The notes: generated by a model not told the origin, from the sequence alone. Numbered from the stretch's first letter, positions 1-8,730 are shown. The stretch: 25,306 nucleotides of DNA from JBIQLO01 sp044464175 (GCA_044464175.1 JBIQLO010000035.1:1-25306), one strand, 5' to 3'. Program-made: numbers and translations.

Positions 1-32
1 TCTTTTTTTCACGAAGTTTTTTGCCTGATTTT

Positions 33-66
33 GCGCTGCGCGTTTTGGCGCAAAAGGGCGCAGCGC
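33..66. other. Long imperfect hairpin upstream of the SH3-domain gene
   Basis: The arms GCGCTGCGC (33-41) and GCGCAGCGC (58-66) are perfectly complementary. An inner pair, TTTTG (43-47) and CAAAA (51-55), extends the structure around a GCG loop. No T-tract follows directly on the plus strand. On the minus strand it is followed by an A/G-rich stretch and then the window edge. It may be the terminator of a gene to the left or a leader structure; the sequence does not decide. Confidence 0.45.
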
Positions 67-99
67 GGGGGGTGGGGAGCGCGTTTTTTGCGCTTCCCC

Positions 100-127
100 T
101 TTACATTTTCAAATCAATTGCTAGAAA
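100..127 (+). promoter_or_regulatory. Possible sigma70-like promoter for the SH3-domain gene
   Basis: TTTACA (100-105) lies 16 bp from TAGAAA (122-127) in a locally AT-rich stretch about 50 bp before the start codon at 177. The match to the bacterial housekeeping consensus is 5/6 and 4/6. No other evidence supports it. Confidence 0.25.
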
Positions 128-176
128 TTTTGCCCAGGGCAGAGTTCTATTTTATATCGCACATGGAGGTGCTCGC

Positions 177-1454
177 ATGTCGGTTCAATCATTTACAGCA
201 AAAGCGGCTTTGGCGGCGGCACTGGCGTTGTCCCTGGGCGGGGGCGTTGCGCTGGGGCAGGCCGATCAAACTCCGCCGGAAGTGACCAACGCCAAATACC
301 AGTTCGCCGGCGAAGTGAACGCGAACAACGTCTTCGTCCGCAGCGGACCTGGGGAGAATTACTATCCGACGGCGAAGTTGAACAAGGGGGACCGCCTGAC
401 CGTGGTCGGGATGAAGTTCGACTGGCTGAAGGTTGTTCCACCGGAGGGGAGTTTTTCCTATGTGGCCAAGGTCCACATCGAGCGCCGTGGGGACGGGACG
501 GTCGGGCGGGTGGCCAAGCCGGAGCTGCTGGTCAAGGCCGGCAGCAGCGAAAACACGCTGAAATACGCGGTGCAGACGAAGCTGAATCAGGGCGACGAGG
601 TTCAGATCATCGGGGAAGAGGATGAGTATTTCAAAATCAAGCCGCCCAAGGGGGCGTACCTGTACGTCAACAAGCAGTTTGTCGATCCGGTGAAGGCGTT
701 GAAGGGGCCGGCCGGCGGGGCCGAGGCGCCGGCCGTGACGCAGACGCCGGACCAGCCCGCCACCACTTCAAAGCAGGCGACGGCGGAGCAACCGGCAGCG
801 CAAAGCGCGCAGGCGAATGCGACGACGCAGCCGGCGGGGCCGTCGGTGAGCGCCCGCTTTGACGAGCTGGAGGCGCAGTTCCTGACGGCCAGCAAGGAAA
901 AGCTGTCTGATCAGCCGGTGGACAAGCTGCTCAGCGCCTATCAGGAACTTCAAAAGGCGCCGGACCTGCCGGAGTCGATGCGCCGGATCGCGGACCGCCG
1001 GGTGGCGACCCTGCAACTCCGGGCCGAAGCGTTGAAGGAGCTGGAGCAGGCCAAGGCGGAATGGGCCAAGAATGAGGCGAAGGACAAGGCCGCCATGGCC
1101 GAGCGGCAGGAGATTCAGGAGCGGCTGAAGAAGAACGAGGTCAAGTTCTACACCGCGGTGGGAACGCTGCGGACCAGCAGCATTCAGGATGGGGGGCAGA
1201 CGCTGTACCGCCTGACCGATCCGGACACGGGCGCGACGGTGGTTTACCTGCGCGGTGCGGATGGGAAGATCGGGTCGATGCTGGGGCAGTTCCTGGGCGC
1301 CAAGGGAGAGATCAGCTCGGCCGGGGGCGGGATTCAGGTCTTGACGGCCACCGATGTGGAGCCGGTGGACCCGACGGAGGTGGGCAAGCGCGTGGCGGCT
1401 CGCCTGGTGCCGTCGTCCCTGATTTCCAAGACCGCCTCCAGTTCCGATCAGTAA
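177..1454 (+). CDS. Exported protein with two bacterial SH3 domains
   Basis: This 425-residue protein is probably periplasmic or cell-surface. The start at 177 is chosen because GGAGGT (165-170) sits 6 bp upstream and a clean signal peptide follows (hydrophobic core about residues 9-27, likely cleavage after ALG at 25-27). An in-frame extension to 21 would bury the signal peptide and lacks a ribosome site. Residues about 45-101 and 107-170 are two SH3b-like repeats, each with the pattern of a V-R/K-x-G motif followed by L-x-x-G-D. A Pro/Ala/Thr/Gln-rich linker follows (about 175-230), then a charged helical, coiled-coil-like segment (about 240-330) and a C-terminal beta-rich domain. SH3b domains commonly bind peptidoglycan or peptide; the ligand here is unknown. 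No enzymatic domain is visible. It appears to be a single-gene unit ending in a strong terminator. Confidence 0.85.
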   Translation: MSVQSFTAKAALAAALALSLGGGVALGQADQTPPEVTNAKYQFAGEVNANNVFVRSGPGENYYPTAKLNKGDRLTVVGMKFDWLKVVPPEGSFSYVAKVHIERRGDGTVGRVAKPELLVKAGSSENTLKYAVQTKLNQGDEVQIIGEEDEYFKIKPPKGAYLYVNKQFVDPVKALKGPAGGAEAPAVTQTPDQPATTSKQATAEQPAAQSAQANATTQPAGPSVSARFDELEAQFLTASKEKLSDQPVDKLLSAYQELQKAPDLPESMRRIADRRVATLQLRAEALKELEQAKAEWAKNEAKDKAAMAERQEIQERLKKNEVKFYTAVGTLRTSSIQDGGQTLYRLTDPDTGATVVYLRGADGKIGSMLGQFLGAKGEISSAGGGIQVLTATDVEPVDPTEVGKRVAARLVPSSLISKTASSSDQ

Positions 1455-1477
1455 GGAACGGCAAGGGACAAGAAAGC

Positions 1478-1509
1478 GGCGGGCGGATTGAATTCCGCCC
1501 GCCTTTTTT
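1478..1509 (+). terminator. Intrinsic terminator of the SH3-domain gene
   Basis: A perfect 10-bp stem is formed by GGCGGGCGGA (1478-1487) and TCCGCCCGCC (1494-1503), with a 6-nt loop. Six T residues follow (1504-1509). It lies 23 bp after the stop codon. Confidence 0.9.
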
Positions 1510-1601
1510 GTTGCGCAAATCGGGGCGTTTTTGAAGCAGCGACTTGGGGAAGTCTGCCTATCGGAGCGGCGGGTGAGATGCCTGTTTGATCGGTCGGGGC
1601 G

Positions 1602-2558
1602 TCATTCTTTCAACTGCTCCTCTTTGGCCTTGACGGTGTTGTCGCTGGTGATGACGTTGTGGCCGCCGAACTGCTTGCGGAGGGCCGCGCAGAAGCGGGC
1701 GGAGAAATTCTCCGGATCGCGGGACCCGAAGCGGGCGAAGAGGCCGGCGGCAATGACGGGGGCGGGGACGGCCTCCTCGATGGCGGCCTGCACGGTCCAG
1801 CGTCCCTCGCCGGAGTCTTCGACATATGGCTGAATGGTCTGGAGGGTGGCATCCTGGCTGAACATGCGCTCGGCCAGGGAGAGGAGCCAGGAGCGGACCA
1901 CCGAGCCACGGTTCCAGACGGCCGCAATCTGATGCAGGTCGAGGGGAAAGTCACTTTTGCGAAGAATTTCAAATCCTTCGCCGTAGGCCTCCATCAGGCC
2001 GTATTCGATGCCGTTGTGAATCATTTTGACGAAATGGCCTGCGCCGTGGGGGCCGACGTGCGCCCAGCCGTCGGGGGGCGCGAGGGTATCGAAAATCGGC
2101 TTGAGGTGGTCGATGTCCCGCTTTTCTCCTCCGATCATCATGCAGTATCCCTCCTGACGGCCCCAGATGCCGCCGGAGGTGCCGACATCGAGAAAGCCGA
2201 TGCCCCGATGGGCCAGAGCCGCGCCGCGCCGAAGGGAATCGCGGTAAAAGCTGTTGCCGCCGTCGATCAGAACATCTCCCCTGGAGAGCAGTTCGGCCAG
2301 TTGGGTGATGACTTGCTCGGTGGGGTCGCCGGCGGGGACCATGACCCAGACCGCCCTGGGCGGGGGCAGCGCCTCGACGACGGCGGCGAGTGAGGCGACG
2401 GTGCGGATGCCGGCGATGCCCTGCAGGTCGGGGTTGGGATCGGGGGCGTAACCGACGACCTCGTGGCCTCCTTTTACCTGTCCATCCAGCGATCCGACCA
2501 CCAGGCGCAACGCCATGTTGCCGCCCATTTTGCCCAGTCCGATGAATCCGATTTTCAT
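1602..2558 (-). CDS. gnd: 6-phosphogluconate dehydrogenase, decarboxylating (short GntZ/YqeC type)
   Basis: This enzyme oxidatively decarboxylates 6-phosphogluconate to ribulose 5-phosphate in the cytosolic pentose phosphate pathway. The protein has 318 residues, the length of the short GndA/GntZ class rather than the roughly 470-residue E. coli form. The N-terminal Rossmann motif GLGKMG is at 7-12. The substrate signature DVGTSGG is at 124-130. The catalytic segment HFVKMIHNGIEY (175-186) supplies the general base Lys178 and acid Glu185 by family analogy. The C-terminal helical domain includes the conserved FGSRDPENFSARF segment. The segment after the second beta strand (GYAPDPNP, 37-44) does not clearly show whether NAD or NADP is preferred. 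The start is an ATG at 2558. The upstream small membrane gene on the same strand is 64 bp away, so co-transcription is possible. Confidence 0.95.
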   Translation of the reverse strand: MKIGFIGLGKMGGNMALRLVVGSLDGQVKGGHEVVGYAPDPNPDLQGIAGIRTVASLAAVVEALPPPRAVWVMVPAGDPTEQVITQLAELLSRGDVLIDGGNSFYRDSLRRGAALAHRGIGFLDVGTSGGIWGRQEGYCMMIGGEKRDIDHLKPIFDTLAPPDGWAHVGPHGAGHFVKMIHNGIEYGLMEAYGEGFEILRKSDFPLDLHQIAAVWNRGSVVRSWLLSLAERMFSQDATLQTIQPYVEDSGEGRWTVQAAIEEAVPAPVIAAGLFARFGSRDPENFSARFCAALRKQFGGHNVITSDNTVKAKEEQLKE

Positions 2559-2622
2559 GGATTGATCGTAGAGGGGGCGGTCGGGGCGCGCCAGCGCGAA
2601 AAATTCCCCGGGGGATTGCCCC

Positions 2623-2865
2623 TCAATGGATCACGCCGCGACCGACGCGATGGGGAACGGATTCCCCGGTGAGGTCTTCGGTACTCTGGGTCATTCCGGC
2701 TCCGCCGCCGGTCATGGGCAGGCGGGCGGGCGTTGGAGGAGCCGGCTGGGAGGAACGGCCGGCGGCGGCGTGCGGCAGTGCCGTGGAGAAGGGCAACTCC
2801 CGCAGCAACCGGTAGCTCAGGTATCCGACGCCCCCAAGAATCACGAGTTTGACGAACGACATCAT
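2623..2865 (-). CDS. Small single-pass membrane protein of unknown function
   Basis: I do not recognise this 80-residue protein. A hydrophobic N-terminal segment (about residues 3-20, FVKLVILGGVGYLSYRLL) looks like an uncleaved anchor. A low-complexity Pro/Ala/Gly-rich tail follows. The ribosome site AGGAGT (minus strand, 2873-2868) supports translation. It sits only 2 nt before the first ATG (2865) and 5 nt before the second (2862), so the second may be the true start. It lies upstream of the 6-phosphogluconate dehydrogenase gene on the same strand and divergent from the quinone reductase gene. The ribosome site and strand context support a real gene, but no homology is visible. Confidence 0.55.
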   Translation of the reverse strand: MMSFVKLVILGGVGYLSYRLLRELPFSTALPHAAAGRSSQPAPPTPARLPMTGGGAGMTQSTEDLTGESVPHRVGRGVIH

Positions 2866-2957
2866 GGACTCCTATCCAGCAATATCCGGATGGTAGCCGG
2901 AGGCGTGGGGCGGCGTCTGCGCGGAAATTCATGAGCCGCCGAATCCGAATCGCCCCA

Positions 2958-2987
2958 TTGCCACCGTGGCGGGGTCTTGGTTATTCT
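2958..2987 (+). promoter_or_regulatory. Possible promoter for the quinone oxidoreductase gene
   Basis: TTGCCA (2958-2963) is separated by 18 bp from TATTCT (2982-2987), in the divergent spacer and 24 bp before the start codon at 3012. This is a moderate consensus match only. Confidence 0.35.
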
Positions 2988-3011
2988 CCAGCGATTCCAA
3001 CAGGAGCCCTC

Positions 3012-3974
3012 ATGAAAGCGATTCGCATCCACCAGTTCGGCGGTCCTGACGTGTTGAAACTGGAAGATGTCGCCGATCCCACGGCCGGTCCGGGACAGGT
3101 TGTGGTGAAGGCGCATGCCATCGGCGTCAATCCGGTGGACACTTATATCCGCGCCGGCAACTACGGCGCGCGGACCTTTCCCCTCACGCCCGGATCGGAT
3201 GCGGCGGGGGTGGTTGAATCGGTGGGCCCAGACGTCACGGGGCTGAAGGCGGGAGATCGCGTTTACATCTACGGGACGCTCAGCGGGGCGTATGCCGAAA
3301 AGATCCTTTGCAAGCAGGAGCAGGTGCATCGGCTGCCGGACAACATTGACTTTGACCAGGGGGCTGCCCTTGGGGTGCCCTATGGCACCGCTTACTACGG
3401 CTTGTTTTATCGGGCGCGCATTCAGGCGGGTGAATGGCTTCTGGTGCATGGGGCCAGCGGCGGGGTCGGGACGGCGGCGGTGCAGCTGGCGCGGGCATTC
3501 GGGGTGCGAATCGTGGGCACGGCCGGCAGCGAGGCGGGCAGGCAACTGGTTCAAAAGGAAGGCGCCCACGAAGTCTTTGACCATCACGCGGAGGGGTATC
3601 TGCAGGAAGCGGTGAAGTTGACCAAGGGGGGCAAGGGGTTCAACGCCATTTTGGAAATGCTGTCCAACGTGAATCTCGATCACGACCTGGATGCGCTGGC
3701 GCCGGGCGGGCGGGTGGTGGTCATCGGCAGCCGGGGGCGAATTGAGATCGATCCGCGCAAGACGATGAGCAAGGGGAGCGACATCCGCGGCATGTCGCTA
3801 ATGCACGCGACAGCCGAAGAACTGAACGGCATCCATGCGGGGCTGCAGGCCGGGCTGGAAAACGGCACGCTGCGTCCCGTGCTGCAGGCGCATCTGCCCC
3901 TGGCGGAGGCGGGGAAAGCCCATGAACTGGTGCTGAAGGGGGATTCTCATGGGAAAGTTGTGTTGAGGGCCTGA
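3012..3974 (+). CDS. qor: Zinc-free NADPH:quinone oxidoreductase (MDR family)
   Basis: This 320-residue protein is a medium-chain dehydrogenase/reductase of the quinone oxidoreductase type, expected to reduce quinones or other activated alkenes/carbonyls with NADPH in the cytosol. Residues 39-51 (VNPVDTYIRAGNY) and 60-70 are the conserved catalytic-domain segments. The nucleotide-binding motif GASGGVG is at 148-154 in a Rossmann domain. The structural-zinc cysteine cluster of alcohol dehydrogenases is absent, which fits the QOR/zeta-crystallin class. The start at 3012 is chosen because AGGAG (3002-3006) precedes it; the in-frame extension to 2931 runs into the promoter-like spacer. The FGGY kinase gene starts 46 bp downstream and may be co-transcribed. 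The in vivo substrate cannot be read from sequence. Confidence 0.92.
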   Translation: MKAIRIHQFGGPDVLKLEDVADPTAGPGQVVVKAHAIGVNPVDTYIRAGNYGARTFPLTPGSDAAGVVESVGPDVTGLKAGDRVYIYGTLSGAYAEKILCKQEQVHRLPDNIDFDQGAALGVPYGTAYYGLFYRARIQAGEWLLVHGASGGVGTAAVQLARAFGVRIVGTAGSEAGRQLVQKEGAHEVFDHHAEGYLQEAVKLTKGGKGFNAILEMLSNVNLDHDLDALAPGGRVVVIGSRGRIEIDPRKTMSKGSDIRGMSLMHATAEELNGIHAGLQAGLENGTLRPVLQAHLPLAEAGKAHELVLKGDSHGKVVLRA

Positions 3975-4020
3975 GGCTGGTGAGGGTGGACCCGGACGGC
4001 GCGGTTGCTATGGTTTGAGC

Positions 4021-5337
4021 ATGATTCTCGCCCTCGACATCGGCTCCTCTTCGGTCAAGTCGGCCCTGCTGGCGGGGTCGCGGATCAAGGGGCGGGTGAG
4101 GGCGGTGAATTTTCCGACACACCGGCCCGAAGAGCGGGCGGAGGTGGATCCGGAGGCGCTGCTGAAGGCGATCGCGCAGGCCATTGAGCAGCTTGGGGAG
4201 GGAGCGAAAAAGGCGGATGTCATCGCGATGGCCACCATGGCGCCCTCCTGGGTGGGGATGGACAGGCACGGGCGGGCGCTGACGCCCATCATCACGCACC
4301 AGGACCGGCGCAGCACGGAGCAGGCGAGGCAGATCGAAGCGCGGGTCGGCAAACGGCGGCACCTGAAGCTGGCGGGCAACCGCCCTTTTCCCGGCGGGAT
4401 TTCCTCCACCACCTGCGCCTGGTTCAAGGCGAATCATCCGGGGCTTCTGCGCCGAGTGGATCTGATGGGGCACCTGACAACCTTTCTGCATCGCCAGTGG
4501 ACCGGGCAGCGGGTGACCGATCCCTCCAACGCCTCGTTCATGGGGTTTTATCGCACACTGGAGCAGAGCGACTGGTGCGATGAGCTGATCGAGGCGGGCG
4601 GGGCCTCAAGGCGACAACTGCCGAATGTGCTTGGGGCTGACGAGATCGCGGGGAAGCTTACCCCGGCCGCCGCGCGCGCGCTGCAGCTGAGGGGGGGGAC
4701 GCCGGTTCTGACGGGGATCATGGACGGCAGCGCGGGGATGCTGCTGGCAGGGGCGGAGCCGGGGCAGCTTTACCATGTCAGCGGATCGACGGATGTGCTG
4801 GCGCTGTGCACGGACCGGCCCCGGCCGGATGAGCGGCTGCTGACACGGGCCCTGGGGGTAGGAAGGAAATGGACGGCCGTCAGCACGCTGGCGGCGGCCG
4901 GTTCATCGGTCGCGTGGGCGAAAGAGCAGTTGTTTCGGGATTACGATTGGCCGGCGTTTTCGCGGCTGATCGGGCGATTGAGCCGGGATCGGGAGAACCG
5001 TGGCGAAAGCTCTGTTCGATTCAGGCCTTATCTGGCGGGGGACCGGATGTCGATTGAGCAGCCGCAGGCCGCATTTGAGCACCTGACGCTTTCGACCACG
5101 CGGGAGGAGATGCTCTGGGCCATTATCGAGTCGCTGATTGCCGCCAGCGCTGAGCGGCTGACGGTCTTGCGCCGGCAGGCGGTTGATTTGAAGCCGACGG
5201 TCGCCACCTCCAAGGGAACCCGATCCAGCCTTGAGCGGCTGCTGCGCCGGGATTGGCCGGGCCGTTGGCGGTTTCGCACGATCGACCAGGCGACGATCCG
5301 GGGGTTGAGCCGGCTGGTCGACGCCTCCCTGAAATAG
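4021..5337 (+). CDS. FGGY-family carbohydrate kinase with an atypical C-terminal ATP site
   Basis: This 438-residue protein has the two-domain FGGY sugar-kinase fold. The N-terminal phosphate-binding motif DIGSSSVKSAL is at 7-17. GGISSTT (125-131) resembles xylulokinase-like members. GIMDGSAG (232-239) carries Asp235, the expected catalytic base. The usual C-terminal G-G-G adenosine motif is replaced by ATSKGTRS (395-402), and the terminal G-A-A-x-x-A helix is not recognisable. The protein is also short (about 440 versus about 490 residues). A pentulose or hexulose substrate is plausible but not determined. ATG 4021 is preferred over TTG 4015 because the first beta strand begins directly after it; neither has a convincing ribosome site. 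It converges on the histidine kinase gene, with 26 bp between stop codons. Confidence 0.82.
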   Translation: MILALDIGSSSVKSALLAGSRIKGRVRAVNFPTHRPEERAEVDPEALLKAIAQAIEQLGEGAKKADVIAMATMAPSWVGMDRHGRALTPIITHQDRRSTEQARQIEARVGKRRHLKLAGNRPFPGGISSTTCAWFKANHPGLLRRVDLMGHLTTFLHRQWTGQRVTDPSNASFMGFYRTLEQSDWCDELIEAGGASRRQLPNVLGADEIAGKLTPAAARALQLRGGTPVLTGIMDGSAGMLLAGAEPGQLYHVSGSTDVLALCTDRPRPDERLLTRALGVGRKWTAVSTLAAAGSSVAWAKEQLFRDYDWPAFSRLIGRLSRDRENRGESSVRFRPYLAGDRMSIEQPQAAFEHLTLSTTREEMLWAIIESLIAASAERLTVLRRQAVDLKPTVATSKGTRSSLERLLRRDWPGRWRFRTIDQATIRGLSRLVDASLK

Positions 5338-5363
5338 CAGCGGGCGACCCTGATTTCGGTCAC

Positions 5364-6905
5364 TCATTTTATTTCGGTTGATGTGGCGGTCGCCGGCTTG
5401 CCGGATTGCGAGGGGAAAAAAAGCGTCACCTGCGTTCCCCGTCCCGGCTCGCTTGCGATTTCAATACGTCCGCCGTGCATCGAGGCGATGCTGCGCACGA
5501 TGGCCAGGCCCAGGCCGACATTGCCGCCGGGATCGACGGCGGAGCGCGAGCGGTCAGCACGGTAGAAGCGGTCCAGCACGTGGGGCAGATGTTCCGGCGC
5601 AATGCCCGATCCGGTGTCGCTGACGGTGATCCGGACCATCTGATCGGGGGCCTCCTGGGCTGCGATGGAGATCCGTCCTCCGGCCGGGGTGTGGGCCAGC
5701 GCGTTGGCGATCAGGTTGCCCACGGCCCGCTGAAAGAGGGTTCGATCGACATTCAGGCTCAGGTGGGGCGAGGCATCGATTTCCATGCGGATGCCCGCCT
5801 CGGCGGCGGCCGGCTCGTAGAAATCCAGCACGGCCTCCAGCTCATAAAGCAGGCGAACCGACTCGGTGCGCAGCTGGCCGCGCGGGTTTTCAGAGCGGGC
5901 CAGAAACAGCAGGGAATCGATGATGCGGGAAAGGCGCACGGATTCCTCCAAACAGGAGCCGAGCGTCTCACGGTATTCCTCAGAGGAACGGGTGCGGTTC
6001 AGCGCCACTTCGCTCTGGCCGCGAAGGTTGTTCACGGGCGTGCGCAGTTCGTGGGCGATGTCGGCGGAAAAGCGGGAGAGGCGGGCAAACGCCTCCTCCA
6101 GGCGGTCAAGCATGTCGTTGAAGCTGACGGCCAGATCGGACAGTTCGGCAGGCAAACCGAGTTGGTCGATGCGTTCATGAAGGGTGGTTGAGCGGACGCG
6201 CCGGGCGGCGGCGGCGATCCGGTTGACCGGCTGCATGCCCTGGCGGGCGATTTCGTATCCCACGGCGATGCACCCCACCAGCGCCGCGGCCAGGACGGTC
6301 CAGAGCCATTGACGAAAACCCTCGAGCACCCGCCGTTCGGGAAGCTTGCTGAGGGCCGCCTGGATCGTCCAGCGGCCGCGTCGGCCGGTATTGCCGGACA
6401 CAACGGCGGTCATGGTGCGGAATTGAATCCCCTTGGTGGACCGGATTGTGGTGCCCTGGGGTTCGGAATCGGGCCCGCGGGGATTCAGGTCAATGGAAAC
6501 CGGGAAGAGGCGTGCCGGCAGAAGTTCATCCATGCCGGGCGATTCGACCACTTTCTTACCCTGGGCATCGAGAATCCGGACAAAGACACGGGCGTACTGG
6601 CGGGCGGCCGAGCCCTCCTTCACCTCCTGCTCGAGCCGCTGCTGGGTATGCGAATCTTGGTGAAGGATATCGGAGAGGAGGCGAATTTTGTCGGCCAGGA
6701 AGAGGTCGTGGCCATCGTCCAGGCTCATGGACAAAGCCCAGTAGAGCAGGACCGTGGCCAGAAGAATCAGGGCAAAGGAGGAGAGGGCATACCAGGCCGT
6801 CAGGCGCGCCGCCAGGGACCAGGCGCGCGGCGCGGGCGCGGCGGCGGCGGGTTCATGGTCGCGACGATCCACGACGGCGGGATCACGATCTTTCTTCAAG
6901 AACAT
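5364..6905 (-). CDS. HAMP-containing sensor histidine kinase (CusS/heavy-metal-sensor-like architecture)
   Basis: This 513-residue inner-membrane sensor pairs with the response regulator immediately upstream. Transmembrane helix 1 is at about 38-60, a sensor loop of about 140 residues lies outside the membrane, and helix 2 is at about 200-218. A HAMP domain follows (about 220-272). The H-box FSADIAHELRTP (279-290) puts the phospho-accepting His at 285. Further on are the N-box (NLIANALAHTP), the G1 box (VSDTGSGIAPEH) and the G2 box (GNVGLGLAIV), so the catalytic ATPase domain is complete. The start ATG (6905) lies inside the regulator gene, giving a 23-bp overlap and likely translational coupling. 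Architecture resembles CusS and related heavy-metal sensors, but no metal-binding residues are obvious and no metal-resistance gene is nearby, so the signal is unknown. Confidence 0.92.
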   Translation of the reverse strand: MFLKKDRDPAVVDRRDHEPAAAAPAPRAWSLAARLTAWYALSSFALILLATVLLYWALSMSLDDGHDLFLADKIRLLSDILHQDSHTQQRLEQEVKEGSAARQYARVFVRILDAQGKKVVESPGMDELLPARLFPVSIDLNPRGPDSEPQGTTIRSTKGIQFRTMTAVVSGNTGRRGRWTIQAALSKLPERRVLEGFRQWLWTVLAAALVGCIAVGYEIARQGMQPVNRIAAAARRVRSTTLHERIDQLGLPAELSDLAVSFNDMLDRLEEAFARLSRFSADIAHELRTPVNNLRGQSEVALNRTRSSEEYRETLGSCLEESVRLSRIIDSLLFLARSENPRGQLRTESVRLLYELEAVLDFYEPAAAEAGIRMEIDASPHLSLNVDRTLFQRAVGNLIANALAHTPAGGRISIAAQEAPDQMVRITVSDTGSGIAPEHLPHVLDRFYRADRSRSAVDPGGNVGLGLAIVRSIASMHGGRIEIASEPGRGTQVTLFFPSQSGKPATATSTEIK

Positions 6906-7557
6906 AACCAGCGCCTCGGACGGTGTGGATCAGCTTCTTTTCGAAGGGATCGTCCACTTTGGCGCGGAGACGGCGTATGTGCACATCAACGACATTGGTG
7001 TCGCTGTCGAAATTCATGTCCCACACCTGCTCGGCGATCAGCGTGCGCGTGAGAACTTCGCCGGCCCGGCGCATCATCAACAGTAGAAGGGTGTATTCCT
7101 TGGGCGTCAGGTCCAGGCGCTGGCCGGCGCGGGTGACGCGATGGCGGAGGGGATCCATTTCCAGATCATCCACCCGCAGCGTGTCGGGGCGGCGAACCGG
7201 GCCTCGGCGCAGGATCGTGCGCACGCGCGCCAGCAGCTCCGAGAAGGCGAAAGGCTTGACCAGATAATCGTCGGCCCCCAGTTCCAGCCCCTTGACCCGG
7301 TCCTCCACGTCATCGCGGGCGGTGAGGAACAGCACGGGTGTCTGTTTGCCCTGCACATGCAACTCCGAGAGGATGGACCAGCCATCCCGTCCGGGCAGCA
7401 TGACATCCAGCACGATCAATACATAGTCGTTGTCCAGCGCCAGACGGAGGCCTTCATCGCCCGTGCGCGCCACGTCGACGACGAAGCCGTTTTCTTCCAA
7501 CCCCTGCTTCAGATACGCAGCCGTTTTGGCTTCATCTTCGACCACAAGGATTCTCAT
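6883..7557 (-). CDS. OmpR/PhoB-family response regulator
   Basis: This 224-residue transcription regulator has an N-terminal receiver domain and a C-terminal winged helix. Receiver residues visible are the acidic pocket EDE (7-9), the phospho-acceptor Asp51 in VLDVMLPGRDG, Thr79 in FLTARDD and Lys101 in VKPF. The effector domain (about 125-222) shows the typical LTPKEYTLLLLMMRRAGEVLTR helix and the DVHIRRLRAKV recognition region, followed by the family's terminal TVRGAGYVLE hairpin. The gene is followed by, and overlaps, its partner histidine kinase. The ribosome site before the ATG at 7557 is weak. Target genes cannot be inferred; autoregulation is common in this family. Confidence 0.95.
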   Translation of the reverse strand: MRILVVEDEAKTAAYLKQGLEENGFVVDVARTGDEGLRLALDNDYVLIVLDVMLPGRDGWSILSELHVQGKQTPVLFLTARDDVEDRVKGLELGADDYLVKPFAFSELLARVRTILRRGPVRRPDTLRVDDLEMDPLRHRVTRAGQRLDLTPKEYTLLLLMMRRAGEVLTRTLIAEQVWDMNFDSDTNVVDVHIRRLRAKVDDPFEKKLIHTVRGAGYVLEERS

Positions 7558-7674
7558 GACATCACTCTAACATCCCGGGAGGCGTTTGGGGAGATGCCGT
7601 GCAGAAATTGCCGAAGACGCGATAGCGACTCCGCATTGATTGCACATAACTCTCTGAGTAGGAGCGAGTTGTAT

Positions 7675-8730
7675 TCAGTCACCCCCCAGCCGCCGCCGGA
7701 CATATTCAGCGCGGGCGGCGCGGCGGGGATCCCCTTCCAGCCGACGGCCCTGGATCTTCTGGAGGTGGGCTGACTGGGTGAGGAGGAACATCTCGTTGAT
7801 CGTTTTGATGTCGAGCCCTTTGAGGCGGTTCATATTTACCCCCATGCGAAGATGGCTCAGAAGATAGAGCACCTCCTCGCTGCTGAGGAGGCGGGCCGAT
7901 CGCAGGAGGCCCAAGGCGCGATGAACCTTATCGTCGAGCGCGACGGTCCGGTCGTTGATGAGGGTTCGGCGGGCATGGTGCTCGAAATCGACGATCCGCG
8001 GAATCACCACGTGTTTGAACTCACTGATGATTTCCTCCTCGGTGCGCCCAAGCGTGGTCTGGTTGGAGACCTGGTAGAAGTCGCCGGTCGCCTCGGTCCC
8101 CTCACCGTAGAGGCCGCGGACCGCCAGTTTCATCTCCTTGGCCGCGCGAAAGACCTTTTCAATTTCCCCGGTCAGCTTCAGTGCCGGGAGATGGAGCATG
8201 ACGCTGACGCGAATGCCTGTCCCGAGGTTGGTGGGACAGGCGGTCAGGTAGCCGAAGCGGGGATGGAAGGCGAAATCGAGCTGTGATTCGAGGGTGTCGT
8301 CGATCTGGTTGATCTGTTCCCACGCCTCCTCCAACTGCAGGCCGCTGCGGAGCACCTGGATGCGGAGGTGATCCTCCTCATTGATCATGATCGAGATCGT
8401 CTCCTGGTCGCCGATCGCCACGCCCCGAGCCCCCTCGGCGGCGGCATGGGGCTTGCTGATGAGGTGGCGCTCGACCAGCAGGTCGCGGTCGATCTGCGGG
8501 GCGGATTCCAGGTCCACATAGAGCATCTGCGACGCGAGGCGACTCTGGAGGGTGACATCGCGGATCCGGGATTCGAGCGCCTGGCGTTCGGGGCGGGCGC
8601 AGCGGGTCAGGAAGGGGAATCCGGAGACATTGCGCGCCAGGCGGATGCGGGAGGAGATGACGATATCGTTCATGGGTCCGCTGCCACGGAGCCATTCACC
8701 GGCCTGTTGGGTGAGATCACTGAGTTTCAT
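7675..8730 (-). CDS. mcsB: Protein arginine kinase McsB
   Basis: McsB phosphorylates arginine residues on proteins, in Firmicutes marking them for ClpCP degradation. The 351-residue protein matches the bacterial phosphagen-kinase-like family. Visible are the nucleotide-binding SSRIRLARN segment near the N terminus, the NEEDHLRIQ catalytic loop, the ACPTNLGTG segment and the GTEATGDFYQVSNQTTLG segment. The C terminus has GDPRRA where Bacillus McsB has the allosteric phosphoarginine-binding RDxxRA; Asp, the second Arg and Ala are kept and the first Arg is Gly. ATG 8730 is chosen because GGAGA lies just upstream; an upstream TTG (8754) lacks support. McsA is encoded 41 bp upstream, as in Firmicutes, but ctsR and clpC are not adjacent. 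Confidence 0.94.
   Translation of the reverse strand: MKLSDLTQQAGEWLRGSGPMNDIVISSRIRLARNVSGFPFLTRCARPERQALESRIRDVTLQSRLASQMLYVDLESAPQIDRDLLVERHLISKPHAAAEGARGVAIGDQETISIMINEEDHLRIQVLRSGLQLEEAWEQINQIDDTLESQLDFAFHPRFGYLTACPTNLGTGIRVSVMLHLPALKLTGEIEKVFRAAKEMKLAVRGLYGEGTEATGDFYQVSNQTTLGRTEEEIISEFKHVVIPRIVDFEHHARRTLINDRTVALDDKVHRALGLLRSARLLSSEEVLYLLSHLRMGVNMNRLKGLDIKTINEMFLLTQSAHLQKIQGRRLEGDPRRAARAEYVRRRLGGD

Noticed and set aside
21..176. N-terminal extension of the SH3-domain protein
   Set aside because: A strong ribosome site and signal peptide mark ATG 177 as the start; the extension crosses the hairpin and promoter-like stretch.
2862..3683. 273-codon minus-strand frame over the quinone oxidoreductase gene
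   Set aside because: It overlaps a well-supported gene, and its translation shows no domain.
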